This document shows positions 1 through 8,099 of a stretch of 10,002 nucleotides of DNA, piece by piece. Source of the DNA: Erysipelotrichaceae bacterium. Its GTDB lineage: Bacteria > Bacillota_I > Bacilli_A > Erysipelotrichales > Erysipelotrichaceae. The stretch is taken from NCBI GenBank assembly GCA_030533035.1, contig JAUNJW010000059.1, positions 1 through 10,002 on the forward strand, written 5' to 3'. A program made the translations under genes and the position numbers. Every line of letters starts with the position of its first letter. The first letter of the stretch is position 1. The notes under the pieces are model-generated. The model was given only the letters and a program-made list of their open reading frames with translations, was not told the DNA's origin and did no database searches.

Positions 1-2
1 AG

Positions 3-353
3 GAGAGCGTAACTGCGGCAGATCTCAAAGCCCAGACGCTGGTCCTGCCGGGAAGACCTTCCGTGCAGTCCGAAGTCAGAAGCTGGTTCGGCCGCATGGA
101 TGTGGAAAAGCAGACCGCCTATACCAGCAATCTTGCTCTGACCGCTTCCGAAATCGTCATGACTGCCGACTGCGCGGCCCTGGTTCTCGAAGGCTCTTTG
201 CCGTATTTTGATCCCGCAAAACTGGCCATGCGGCCGCTTTCGCCGGTTCTTGAATCAGGGACTGTGCTCGCCTATAAGAGGCAGGTTCCATTGACTCCGG
301 TCAGCGCAAAATTCCTGGAATTTTTATCATGCCTGCCAGGCATGGAACGATAG
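3..353 (+). CDS. LysR-type transcriptional regulator, C-terminal part (5' truncated by window edge)
   Basis: An open frame runs from the window edge to the TAG at 351-353, giving about 116 residues. It corresponds to the second half of the LysR effector-binding (periplasmic-binding-protein-like) domain. Recognisable features are a Tyr-Thr-Ser-Asn-Leu-Ala-Leu stretch followed by a hydrophobic strand, and a typical LysR ending with RPLSP, a short strand (TVLAYKR), the LTP turn and a final helix (AKFLEFL). The GTG at 63 is only an internal codon, because the homology-like sequence continues upstream of it; the true start and the HTH lie outside the window. The gene is co-directional with, and 73 bp upstream of, the phospho-beta-glucosidase gene, so it is a good candidate for its regulator. 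That role, and the ligand, are inference. Family assignment is fairly secure; the specific regulator is not identifiable. Confidence 0.8.
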   Translation, partial: ESVTAADLKAQTLVLPGRPSVQSEVRSWFGRMDVEKQTAYTSNLALTASEIVMTADCAALVLEGSLPYFDPAKLAMRPLSPVLESGTVLAYKRQVPLTPVSAKFLEFLSCLPGMER

Positions 354-365
354 ATATCAAAGGTA

Positions 366-395
366 TTGGTAATAGGTTAAAATCCCGGCTATATT
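366..395 (+). promoter_or_regulatory. Putative sigma-A promoter of the glucosidase/MFS operon
   Basis: TTGGTA (366-371) and TATATT (390-395) are separated by 18 bp. They match the -35 and -10 consensus at 4/6 and 5/6 positions. The predicted transcript would start near 402, about 25 nt upstream of the GH1 ATG, and the ribosome binding site AGGAG (413-417) falls inside that leader. No hairpin terminator follows the LysR gene, so read-through from it is also possible. No convincing cre (CcpA) box was seen in this gap. Confidence 0.5.
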
Positions 396-405
396 TTGAG
401 TGTAA

Positions 406-1872
<1,467 letters not shown>

Positions 1873-1884
1873 ACCGGAGGTTTT

Positions 1885-3105
1885 ATGAACAGCAAAATCA
1901 GCGGAAAATATCTGTTGATCCTGATATCCGTCTCGGGTCTGATCGCGACATCGGTCGGTCTTGTGACCAATGTGGCCGGCCTGTTCTTCAACGGCATCGC
2001 CGATGACTTCGGCATTCTCAAGGGAACAGTCTCCATGACCCTCACCATCTGCAACATCGTCTTCGCCTTAGGCGGCGTGGCAGCCCCGAAGCTCTTAAGC
2101 GAAAAGAGCCTGAAGCCGCTGCTGATCATCGGCACGGTCCTGATTGCCGGCGGCACAGCGCTGCTGGCCATGGCGCCTAACATCTATGTCATGTATGCCA
2201 TCAACGCCATCAGGGGCTTTGCGGCAGGTATCCTCGGCTTTGTGCTGGTCACGATGGTTGTCAACAACTGGTTCCATGCCAATGTCGGTCTTGCCACCAG
2301 CATCGCGATGAGCTGCTCGGGCCTGGCCGGAGCTCTCTTCTCACCGGTCATCTCCTCCGTCATCGAAAGCGGCGGCTGGAGAACAGGCTATCTGTTCACC
2401 GCGGCGATCATGGCGGTCCTCAACCTGCCCGCGATTCTGTTCCTGCCGAGTCTGAATCCGCAGACAAAGGGCATGGTGCCGCTGGGATATCAGCCCTCTG
2501 AAAAGACAGAGAAGAAAGAAGCTGCACAGGAAACAGGCACCGCCTCAAAGATCTCGATGGCACTGTTCATCATGGCGGCCGCCTATGCCTTCATGGGCTG
2601 CGCCGCGACGGCTCTGCCCCAGCACTTCCCGTCCATTGCCGGCTCCTATCAGCTCGCCGCTTCGGTCGGCGCCCTGATGTTATCCATCTGCATGGTGGCC
2701 AACTCCCTGGGCAAGATCGTTCTCGGCGCCCTGGCTGACAGATTCGGCAGCCGGACATCGCTGCTGCTGTACTGCGCCCTGACAATGAGCGCCACGGCAA
2801 TCCTCATGCTGGTGCACACAACCTTCGGCATGTATATCGGTGCTGCTCTCTATGGCCTGGTCTATGCCCTGGGCACCGTCGGTGTTGTCATGATCACCAA
2901 GGACACATTCGGCCTGGCAAACTACAGCAGAACATATCCGACCATTTCGCTGGCCGGCACCATCGCCAACGCGGTCTTCTCCTCCGTCATCGGCTTCATG
3001 TATGATCTTTCCGGCAACTATGTGCCGACCCTGATTCTCATGCTGGCGATGCTGGGACTCAACACATTCATCATCCTGAGCCTCTACGGCCGCAAAAAAG
3101 CATAA
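1885..3105 (+). CDS. MFS transporter, about 12 transmembrane segments
   Basis: A 406-residue polytopic membrane protein with the two-times-six helix arrangement of the major facilitator superfamily. The halves are separated by a charged cytoplasmic loop around residues 205-222 (SEKTEKKEAAQE). The second half carries an MFS-like loop 8-9 motif, GALADRFGSR, between hydrophobic helices. The first half has an arginine/glycine stretch (NAIRGFAAGILG) typical of helix 4 in oxalate/formate-antiporter-like and sugar/organic-acid MFS proteins. GGAGG at 1876-1880 sits 4 nt before the ATG, slightly short but usable. The gene starts 12 nt after the GH1 stop and ends at a strong terminator, so the two are surely cotranscribed. 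The likely substrate is a plant-type glycoside, its aglycone or a product, by context only. MFS carriers do not phosphorylate their cargo, which fits poorly with a phospho-glucosidase partner. Confidence 0.85.
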   Translation: MNSKISGKYLLILISVSGLIATSVGLVTNVAGLFFNGIADDFGILKGTVSMTLTICNIVFALGGVAAPKLLSEKSLKPLLIIGTVLIAGGTALLAMAPNIYVMYAINAIRGFAAGILGFVLVTMVVNNWFHANVGLATSIAMSCSGLAGALFSPVISSVIESGGWRTGYLFTAAIMAVLNLPAILFLPSLNPQTKGMVPLGYQPSEKTEKKEAAQETGTASKISMALFIMAAAYAFMGCAATALPQHFPSIAGSYQLAASVGALMLSICMVANSLGKIVLGALADRFGSRTSLLLYCALTMSATAILMLVHTTFGMYIGAALYGLVYALGTVGVVMITKDTFGLANYSRTYPTISLAGTIANAVFSSVIGFMYDLSGNYVPTLILMLAMLGLNTFIILSLYGRKKA

Positions 3106-3121
3106 ACTGCATTCAGTCCAC

Positions 3122-3157
3122 AGATCTGCGGAAATGATAATCCCGCAGATCTTTTTT
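3122..3157 (+). terminator. Rho-independent terminator of the glucosidase/MFS operon
   Basis: A perfect 10-bp stem, AGATCTGCGG (3122-3131) with CCGCAGATCT (3143-3152), encloses an 11-nt loop and runs directly into six T residues (3152-3157). It lies 16 nt past the MFS stop codon. Confidence 0.9.
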
Positions 3158-3182
3158 CTGACTCAGGGGTCTGAACACAGAG

Positions 3183-3211
3183 AAAAACACCCATGTCTGA
3201 AACATGAGTGT
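3183..3211 (-). terminator. Rho-independent terminator of birA
   Basis: Read on the minus strand, ACACTCATGT (3211-3202) pairs with ACATGGGTGT (3196-3187), with one G-T wobble and a 5-nt loop. It is followed by a short T run (complement of the A run at 3183-3187). It lies about 28 nt beyond the birA stop and converges with the MFS terminator on the other strand. Confidence 0.75.
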
Positions 3212-3238
3212 CTGCTTGATGATATATGCCGGAATGTC

Positions 3239-4189
3239 TTACCATTCCCTGATTGAGATCTCGCCGGAATGCAGAAGGGAAGTGCTGCCGTCAGGATTTT
3301 CGACAATCAGATTGCCTTCGTCATTGATGGCGGTGACAGTTCCCTCATACGGTACATTGTCCCTGTGATAGATGATCTTCCGGTTCATGACGACCGAATC
3401 GCGGCGGTAGAGCTCCATCAGTTCAGGATCCCCGAGATGTTCGCACCAGTAAAGAAGATTATGCCAGAGCCTGCCGGCAAGGACGCTGCGGGAAAGAACT
3501 TCTTCCGAAAGCGAACCGGCAATTTCCTCGAGTTCTTCCGGGAACTGCATCGGGTGGCAGTTGATGCCGATCCCGATGACCACCGTATTCACTTTTCCCG
3601 TTTCAAAATCGGTCACCGCTTCGGAAAGGATGCCGGCGATCTTTTTCTTTTCCACAAACAGGTCGTTGACCCACTTGATGCCGGGCCGGATGCCCGCGGT
3701 TTCCTCAATCGCCGCCACGGCAGCGACCGCCGCGGCCGGGGTGATCCTGGAAATGTGGTCCGTGTCCATGGGATGGATGATCAGCGAGAAGTATAAGCCG
3801 AGATCCTTCGGCGACCAGAAGGAGTGGCCCTGGCGGCCCCGGCCCGCTGTCTGGTGATTGGCGCATACCAGGGTTCCGTGCGGGGTGCCTTTCGCCGCCA
3901 GGATCTTGGCGTAATTGTTTGTCGAGTCAATCGTGTCAAAAACATAGACAGGGGCTCTGCAGTCCGCCGCTGCCATGCGGATCAGATCCGAGTCCAGCTC
4001 ATCTTTTTCCATCGGGAGCCAATAGCCTCTGGGCGAGGACTGGATCCCGTATCCGTCATTCTGCAGGGCTTTGACCGCCTTCCAGACAGCCGCCCTTGAA
4101 ACATTGTATTCCTTTGCCAGTTCTTCGCCGCTGAACGCCCTGCGCGGGGCGGAAATCAGCTTTACCAGCAGTAAATCTTTGAGTGCCAT
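3239..4189 (-). CDS. birA: Bifunctional biotin--[acetyl-CoA-carboxylase] ligase / biotin operon repressor
   Basis: A 316-residue cytoplasmic enzyme that makes biotinyl-5'-AMP from biotin and ATP and attaches biotin to the lysine of biotin carboxyl carrier proteins. Domains in order: an N-terminal winged helix (about 5-58, with the FSGEELAKEYNVSRAAVWKAV helix-turn-helix), the catalytic core, and a C-terminal SH3-like domain (about 268-316). Core motifs are the biotinyl-AMP loop GRGRQG (116-121), KWVND (172-176) and KKKIAG with the conserved Lys183. The ATG whose first base is 4189 is chosen because the HTH starts immediately after it. A longer open frame to 4363 adds 58 residues that overlap the divergent gene's start and resemble no BirA N-terminus. 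The ribosome binding site is weak (AAAAAAGG, about 14 nt upstream). The HTH means it can be a class II repressor; no biotin genes or obvious operator lie here. Confidence 0.95.
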   Translation of the reverse strand: MALKDLLLVKLISAPRRAFSGEELAKEYNVSRAAVWKAVKALQNDGYGIQSSPRGYWLPMEKDELDSDLIRMAAADCRAPVYVFDTIDSTNNYAKILAAKGTPHGTLVCANHQTAGRGRQGHSFWSPKDLGLYFSLIIHPMDTDHISRITPAAAVAAVAAIEETAGIRPGIKWVNDLFVEKKKIAGILSEAVTDFETGKVNTVVIGIGINCHPMQFPEELEEIAGSLSEEVLSRSVLAGRLWHNLLYWCEHLGDPELMELYRRDSVVMNRKIIYHRDNVPYEGTVTAINDEGNLIVENPDGSTSLLHSGEISIREW

Positions 4190-4304
4190 GATGATTACCA
4201 GCCTTTTTTGTTGTTCCCCCAAATCGTATACCCAAATCCCTGCACCCGCAAGGAAGCAGAAAACCGCAGGATCGTGTACAATGGATGAGAAGGAAAAAAG
4301 AATT
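4190..4304. promoter_or_regulatory. Divergent intergenic region between birA and the DUF4003-like gene
   Basis: This 115-bp gap must hold the promoters for both divergent transcripts. On the plus strand TACAAT (4277-4282) is a reasonable -10 element, but no good -35 lies 16-19 bp upstream. A start from it would begin near 4289, downstream of the in-frame ATG at 4281, which supports the later ATG at 4305. On the minus strand a TATACGAT-like sequence (about 4231-4224) is a weak -10 candidate for birA. No clear palindromic operator was seen. Confidence 0.35.
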
Positions 4305-5261
4305 ATGAACAACCAGCTTGAAAGACTCTGCTGCGACTTTATCGAATATCGCGATATACTCAAAAACCGGAAGGTATTTGCCTCCTACTCACAGCTGTAT
4401 CCGCTGTGCGCCTATATCTGCATGATCCGCCACCAGGAGCCCAACGAGGAAATCCTGCGCCTGTGCCGGGAGATCCTGCATGACTATGCAGGCATATTCT
4501 CCATGTTCCGGGGCAATGGCGAGGAGGTCATGTTAACGCTGCTGTCCTGTGAGACCGATCCCGGCGCCTGCATGGACCTGATGGACCGGGCCTACAGCAC
4601 CCTGCGTGAAGAATTCGGCGCCAGCCACTATCTGCCGGTTCTGGCCTATTATATGGCGACTTCCATCGCGCCCTCCGAGTTTGACAATTTCACCTATGAA
4701 ACCAGGGACCTGTTCGACCGCTTCAACAGTCAGCATCCTTTCCTGACCAGCGATGAGGACACGCTCTTTATCGGCCTGCTCAACGCCTCCGGCCGGGATC
4801 ACCGCCTGATCGTGCGGGAAGCGGAAGAAATCTACCAGATGATCGTCGAGGATTTCCACTGGCATAAGAATCCCGTCCATACCCTCAGCCACGCGCTGAC
4901 ACTGTGCGAAGGGCAGGCGCCGGCCAAGGCGGCCCGCTTCCGCAACCTGTTCCGTGAGCTCAGGGAGGAAGATTACAAATACGGCAAAGACTATGAGATT
5001 GTACCGCTCGGCATTCTCGCCAACATCGGCGTCGATCCCGAACAGATCATCGCTGACTTTATCGAAGTGGACAACTTCCTGATCAATTCCGAAGGCTACG
5101 GTGTCTTCGGCTTCGGCAGAAAGACCCGCTACATGCACGCGGTTCTCGTCCTTTCCGTCTATTACTACAACGGCGCCCCGGAACTGACAGCGGCCCTGAT
5201 CGTATCAGTCCTGATGGAAATCGCCGCCCAGCAGGCAGCCGCCGCAGCCGCGGCCGCATAA
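4305..5261 (+). CDS. DUF4003-like protein of unknown function, with C-terminal polyalanine tail
   Basis: A 318-residue, largely alpha-helical soluble protein with no signal peptide or membrane segment. The overall pattern matches what I recall of DUF4003, a Bacillota family of unknown function: a middle HPFLTSDEDTLFIGLL stretch, a later THTLSHALTL-like helix, a 'YEIVPLGILANIG' segment and a GFGRKTRYMHAVLVL segment near the end. The last 12 residues are almost pure alanine (AAQQAAAAAAAA), encoded by mixed GCN codons. The ATG at 4305 is chosen over 4281 because GAGAAGGA (about 4287-4294) lies about 10 nt upstream and 4281 overlaps a probable -10 box. Two tandem stop codons (TAA TAA, 5259-5264) end it. 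Only 39 nt without a hairpin separate it from the AbiEi-like gene, so cotranscription is likely. The function is unknown. Confidence 0.75.
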   Translation: MNNQLERLCCDFIEYRDILKNRKVFASYSQLYPLCAYICMIRHQEPNEEILRLCREILHDYAGIFSMFRGNGEEVMLTLLSCETDPGACMDLMDRAYSTLREEFGASHYLPVLAYYMATSIAPSEFDNFTYETRDLFDRFNSQHPFLTSDEDTLFIGLLNASGRDHRLIVREAEEIYQMIVEDFHWHKNPVHTLSHALTLCEGQAPAKAARFRNLFRELREEDYKYGKDYEIVPLGILANIGVDPEQIIADFIEVDNFLINSEGYGVFGFGRKTRYMHAVLVLSVYYYNGAPELTAALIVSVLMEIAAQQAAAAAAAA

Positions 5262-5300
5262 TAAGATCTGATTCTTTGAACAGGGAAGGAGGAAAACCGC

Positions 5301-6017
5301 ATGGCAAAAAAAGTGAACGACGAAGACGCGCAGGCTTTTACGACCAGGCAGTTTATCGAAACCCTGCAGAGGATCAACCCTGAGTATGGTGAGCGCAAGG
5401 CCTACAGGACACTCGAGCGCCTGCAGGAAAGGGGAAGGATCACCAAGGTCTCAAGAGGCCACTACACATTCAAGACCACTAAGAACACATACCGTTACAG
5501 ACCGTCGAAGCAGATGAAGCAGGTCATACGCCTGATTGAGACACACCTGCCGGCCTGTCAGTTTCAGGTCTGGGAGCTGAAGCAGTTCAATGAATTCCTT
5601 GAACACGAGACTGGCTACAATGCCCTGTTCGTCGAAGTCAGCCATGGCTTTGAAGACAGGGTGACAGACCTTCTGGCCGCTCCCGGACAGATGGTGCTGC
5701 GCGATCCTGACGCCAAGATGTTCCACCGCTACCGGACAGATGACGTCATCGTCGTCAAGCGGCTCCATTCCGACTGTCCCGGACCGGTGGAAAAGACAAG
5801 GCAGTCATGCCTCGAAAAAATGCTGGTTGACCTGTTCTCCAGAAAACTGACCGGAACCCTGCTGGAACACAGCGAATATGAAAAGATCCTTTCCGAAGCC
5901 TTCAGCCGCTACGCAATCAATGAAAAGGCCATGTTCCGCTATGCCAGAAGAAGAAACCTCGAAAAGCAGATCCAGACTTTTATCAATGAAGAAACCCTGA
6001 TTCATCTGATGATATGA
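5301..6017 (+). CDS. AbiEi-like winged-helix protein (type IV antitoxin family / DUF6577-like)
   Basis: A 238-residue basic protein. Residues 12-57 form a winged helix: FTTRQFIETL, then a helix with AYRTLERLQERGRI and the wing KVSRGHYTF. The C-terminal part (about 70-225) resembles the AbiEi effector region, with the family-like LEKMLVDLF (171-179) and an arginine-rich RYARRR (213-218) helix near the end. Known family members act as DNA-binding autorepressors and as antitoxins for an AbiEii-type nucleotidyltransferase. AAGGAGG (5286-5292) is 8 nt before the ATG, an excellent ribosome binding site. Its stop (TGA, 6015-6017) overlaps the downstream ATG in an ATGA, so the two products are translationally coupled. 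The downstream gene is a kinase-fold phosphotransferase, not a nucleotidyltransferase. The family call is from remembered sequence pattern; the actual role here is open. Confidence 0.75.
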   Translation: MAKKVNDEDAQAFTTRQFIETLQRINPEYGERKAYRTLERLQERGRITKVSRGHYTFKTTKNTYRYRPSKQMKQVIRLIETHLPACQFQVWELKQFNEFLEHETGYNALFVEVSHGFEDRVTDLLAAPGQMVLRDPDAKMFHRYRTDDVIVVKRLHSDCPGPVEKTRQSCLEKMLVDLFSRKLTGTLLEHSEYEKILSEAFSRYAINEKAMFRYARRRNLEKQIQTFINEETLIHLMI

Positions 6018-6895
6018 CCGGGACAAAAGAATACGGAAAAATCAGACAGCTCGCTGAACAATATGACATTGGTGCCATTCTCTATATGGCACCTCTTTCT
6101 TCCGGCAGCACCTGTCATGCCTGGCGCATCGACAGCGAAAAGGGATCATGGATTCTCAGGAAATGCCATTCCATCATGAGCGCCGCCGATGAATATGCAC
6201 TCAGCGAAGCTCTGTTCCAGACGGACATCACGCCTGTCATCCTGCACACGAAAGAGGGGGAGCGCTTTGTTTATGGCGATAACGGCGTCTTCAATCTGCA
6301 GACAAGGATAGAAGGGGAACCGCTGACGGATGTGAATGAAGACATCATGCGGAAGACGGCGGCAGCGTTTGTCACGGTCCACCGGATGCTCAAAGACGCG
6401 AAAATCCATCTTCATTTCAATGACCGCTTCGGTCTGCACAGCCTCAGCTGGGAAAATATTACAAAGGCTGCCGATGTGCCCGGGACAGCTGCGCTGATCA
6501 AAGAACTTGATGAGCTTTACCGCTTCGAGTCGGATACGGGGGAATGCATCCACGGCGACGCCGGGATCTGGAATATCCTTCTGGAAAACGGTGAAATCAG
6601 GATCATCGATTTCGGCGAGGCAAGGATGGGAAACACGTATCTGGACCATGCCGGCTTCCTGGTTTCGGCGCTGGAACAGAAAGATCCTGAAACAGCCGCC
6701 GCCCTGGTGAAATGCTATATGGACGCATCCGCAAAAGCAGGCAGGCAGCTCGATCCCGCCATCCTTCACAAAGCAGTCAGGCTCTGGCTGCTCAGGGGCG
6801 TCTTCGCCGCGCTGGCCTTTGAAAAGCACCGCAGCCTGATTGAGAGTATTATGAAAACAAATGACCTGTTCCATCAGGTCTTCAGAGAATTGTGA
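6014..6895 (+). CDS. APH/choline-kinase-fold phosphotransferase
   Basis: A 293-residue protein of the aminoglycoside phosphotransferase/choline kinase superfamily. The N-lobe has a glycine/serine loop, LSSGSTCHAWRI (28-39), and a candidate ATP-binding lysine in WILRK (Lys50). The catalytic loop is IHGDAGIWNILLENG with His180, Asp182 (base) and Asn187 (metal). The DFG-equivalent IIDFGEA has Asp199. All key residues are present, so an active kinase is expected; the phosphoryl acceptor could be a small molecule (sugar, amino alcohol, antibiotic) or a protein. There is no signal peptide. The ATG sits in a 4-bp ATGA overlap with the AbiEi-like gene and has no clear ribosome binding site of its own, implying translation by reinitiation. 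A terminator follows immediately. Neither antibiotic resistance nor toxicity can be inferred from sequence alone; the linkage suggests the two proteins act together. Confidence 0.85.
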   Translation: MTGTKEYGKIRQLAEQYDIGAILYMAPLSSGSTCHAWRIDSEKGSWILRKCHSIMSAADEYALSEALFQTDITPVILHTKEGERFVYGDNGVFNLQTRIEGEPLTDVNEDIMRKTAAAFVTVHRMLKDAKIHLHFNDRFGLHSLSWENITKAADVPGTAALIKELDELYRFESDTGECIHGDAGIWNILLENGEIRIIDFGEARMGNTYLDHAGFLVSALEQKDPETAAALVKCYMDASAKAGRQLDPAILHKAVRLWLLRGVFAALAFEKHRSLIESIMKTNDLFHQVFREL

Positions 6896-6918
6896 CCTTC
6901 CTTCAGGGAAGGTTTTTT
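6896..6918 (+). terminator. Rho-independent terminator of the DUF4003/AbiEi-like/kinase operon
   Basis: The 6-bp stem CCTTCC (6896-6901) with GGAAGG (6907-6912), loop TTCAG, is followed by six T residues (6913-6918). It begins at the base right after the kinase stop codon. Confidence 0.85.
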
Positions 6919-6921
6919 AAA

Positions 6922-6948
6922 AGAAAAAAGACCATGTTCAATGATCTT
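6922..6948 (-). terminator. Rho-independent terminator of the methyltransferase gene, overlapping its stop codon
   Basis: On the minus strand AAGATCA (6948-6942) pairs with TGGTCTT (6934-6928) with one G-T wobble and a 7-nt loop, followed by a T run (complement of A residues at 6924-6929). The stem starts inside the last codons of the gene, and the stop codon (6940-6938) lies in the loop. Confidence 0.65.
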
Positions 6949-7561
6949 TTTCAAGGCACAGGATTCCTGCGCAGTATGAGATTTTCTCGAATGTGAGGGA
7001 AGGGAAGAACTGTTTCATTTCTTCATAAACGAAATAGATTTCATCCTCATCCCATTCATCCCCGGCCGCTTCAGCGCATCTTTCCAGTTCTTCCCGGGTT
7101 TCAAAGGCGACGTCGCCGATCATCAGTTTTCCGTTACTGTTGAGATGAGCATACAGATCACGAATGAATATAACCTTCTGCGGATCTGTCAGATGATGCA
7201 GGGAATAGGTGGCAATGATGAAATCATATGTCAGCTCATCCAGCGGACTTTTCAGTCCTTCGCTGAAGTCGCCCTGCACAAGCAGGGCTTCCGGCATTTT
7301 CGCTGCCGCCAGTTCAGTCATCCGCTTTGAAAAATCCTGGCCGTAAACCCTACATCCGTTTTCATACAGTTTTGAAGTCAGCGTGCCGGTGCCGAAGCCG
7401 ACGTCCAGGACAGCGGCGTTTTCTTTTTCCATGACTGTCCTGTATATTTTTCCGAGTATCTCTTTGTATCCTGCGAAGGGATAGGTGTTTTCTTCGTCTG
7501 ACAGGCCGACGGTTCTGTCATAGCCGTCCGCCCAGAGATCGAAGCCTTTCTGATCCAGCAT
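6938..7561 (-). CDS. Class I SAM-dependent methyltransferase
   Basis: A 207-residue cytoplasmic protein with the Rossmann-like methyltransferase fold. Motif I is VLDVGFGTGTL (51-61), which binds S-adenosylmethionine. The acidic residue ending strand 2 is in YGQDFS (Asp76). An acidic motif, QGDFS (96-100), follows, then strand 4 as YDFIIATYSLHHL (112-124) and the post-motif NSNGKLMIGDV (141-151). The methyl acceptor is not evident: the sequence resembles general small-molecule methyltransferases such as the YrrT/UbiE-like groups. The ATG whose first base is 7561 is chosen because AAAGGAG lies 6 nt upstream. The open frame continues to 7639, but that extra stretch holds the likely promoter and is not conserved-looking. 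It is a single-gene transcript, divergent from the IIB-like gene. Confidence 0.88.
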   Translation of the reverse strand: MLDQKGFDLWADGYDRTVGLSDEENTYPFAGYKEILGKIYRTVMEKENAAVLDVGFGTGTLTSKLYENGCRVYGQDFSKRMTELAAAKMPEALLVQGDFSEGLKSPLDELTYDFIIATYSLHHLTDPQKVIFIRDLYAHLNSNGKLMIGDVAFETREELERCAEAAGDEWDEDEIYFVYEEMKQFFPSLTFEKISYCAGILCLEKDH

Positions 7562-7591
7562 GGGGATCTCCTTTCTGTTCATCCGCCAATA

Positions 7592-7622
7592 ATCATAGCT
7601 GAATCCGGACGCATCATGACAA
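7592..7622 (-). promoter_or_regulatory. Putative promoter of the methyltransferase gene
   Basis: On the minus strand TTGTCA (7622-7617) and TATGAT (7597-7592) match the -35 and -10 consensus at 5/6 each, with a long 19-bp spacer. Transcription would begin near 7585, about 24 nt before the ATG. Its -35 box overlaps the -35 of the divergent promoter almost base for base. Confidence 0.45.
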
Positions 7623-7646
7623 AAACGGATAAATTTCAACTATAAT
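7616..7646 (+). promoter_or_regulatory. Putative promoter of the IIB-like/esterase operon
   Basis: A perfect -10 box TATAAT (7641-7646) lies 19 bp after ATGACA (7616-7621, 5/6 match to the -35 consensus). The predicted start near 7653 gives a leader of about 23 nt that contains the GGAGG ribosome binding site (7662-7666). Confidence 0.55.
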
Positions 7647-7675
7647 GAAATTAATAAATCCGGAGGACAATCATT

Positions 7676-8098
7676 ATGAGAATCATGATTACATGCGGCG
7701 GCGGTTTTTCATCCAGCGCGCTGGTGACACAGCTCAACAAGAGCGCGGCTGAAAAAGGCCTCGGCGATGAAGTGGAATTTGTATACAAGCCTTTTGATTT
7801 CGGCGGCATCGGCGGCCTTGTCGACACCGTTGACATCGTCATGTTATGCCCGCATCTGGCCCACAATGCCAGACAGCTCGCGGAGAAATATCCGCAGAAA
7901 CCTTTCTATGTCATCCCGACAAGACTGTACGGCCTGATGGCGGCTGAGGAATTCTATGAAGACGCCCAGGACGCGATTGCCGGCTGGAAGGAAACCGGTA
8001 TGAATCCGTATTACTTTGAGGGAGAGAAAGTGGCGATCCGGGTCATGCGCACCGTTTCCCACCGCAAATGGCTGCAGAAACAGCAGGAGAAAAAGTAA
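7676..8098 (+). CDS. PTS IIB-like protein (lactose/cellobiose type), orphan and C-terminally extended
   Basis: A 140-residue cytoplasmic protein. The N-terminus, MRIMITCGGGFSSSALVTQL, matches the phosphocysteine loop of lactose/cellobiose-family PTS IIB domains: strand 1, Cys7 as candidate phosphoryl acceptor, a Gly/Ser-rich loop, then helix 1. The rest of the fold follows as EFVYKPF, VDIVMLCPHL (strand plus loop) and KPFYVIPTRLYG. Typical stand-alone IIB proteins are about 100-105 residues. Here about 40 more residues follow, including a basic end (SHRKWLQKQQEKK). GGAGG at 7662-7666 is 9 nt before the ATG. No IIA or IIC gene is present in the window; the next gene, 1 nt downstream, encodes an esterase. 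It may receive phosphate from a IIA encoded elsewhere, or act as a regulatory or degenerate IIB. Family assignment is good; the role is inference. Confidence 0.78.
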   Translation: MRIMITCGGGFSSSALVTQLNKSAAEKGLGDEVEFVYKPFDFGGIGGLVDTVDIVMLCPHLAHNARQLAEKYPQKPFYVIPTRLYGLMAAEEFYEDAQDAIAGWKETGMNPYYFEGEKVAIRVMRTVSHRKWLQKQQEKK

Positions 8099-8099
8099 G

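Noticed and set aside
4190..4363. A 58-residue N-terminal extension of birA
   Set aside because: It overlaps the start of the divergent DUF4003-like gene, lacks a ribosome binding site, and the BirA winged helix begins right after the ATG at 4189.
6146..6874. A 242-codon open frame antisense to the kinase gene
   Set aside because: It is a mirror-frame shadow of a gene with intact HGD and DFG motifs; there is no recognisable domain and no start signal.
6014..6895. Calling the phosphotransferase an aminoglycoside-resistance gene
   Set aside because: The APH fold is shared with many metabolic kinases; only general catalytic motifs are visible, with nothing that marks an antibiotic-specific subfamily.
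8016..8099. A longer esterase start inside the IIB-like gene
   Set aside because: The extra residues overlap the IIB-like coding sequence, whereas AGGAG and the ATG at 8100 fit the family N-terminus.
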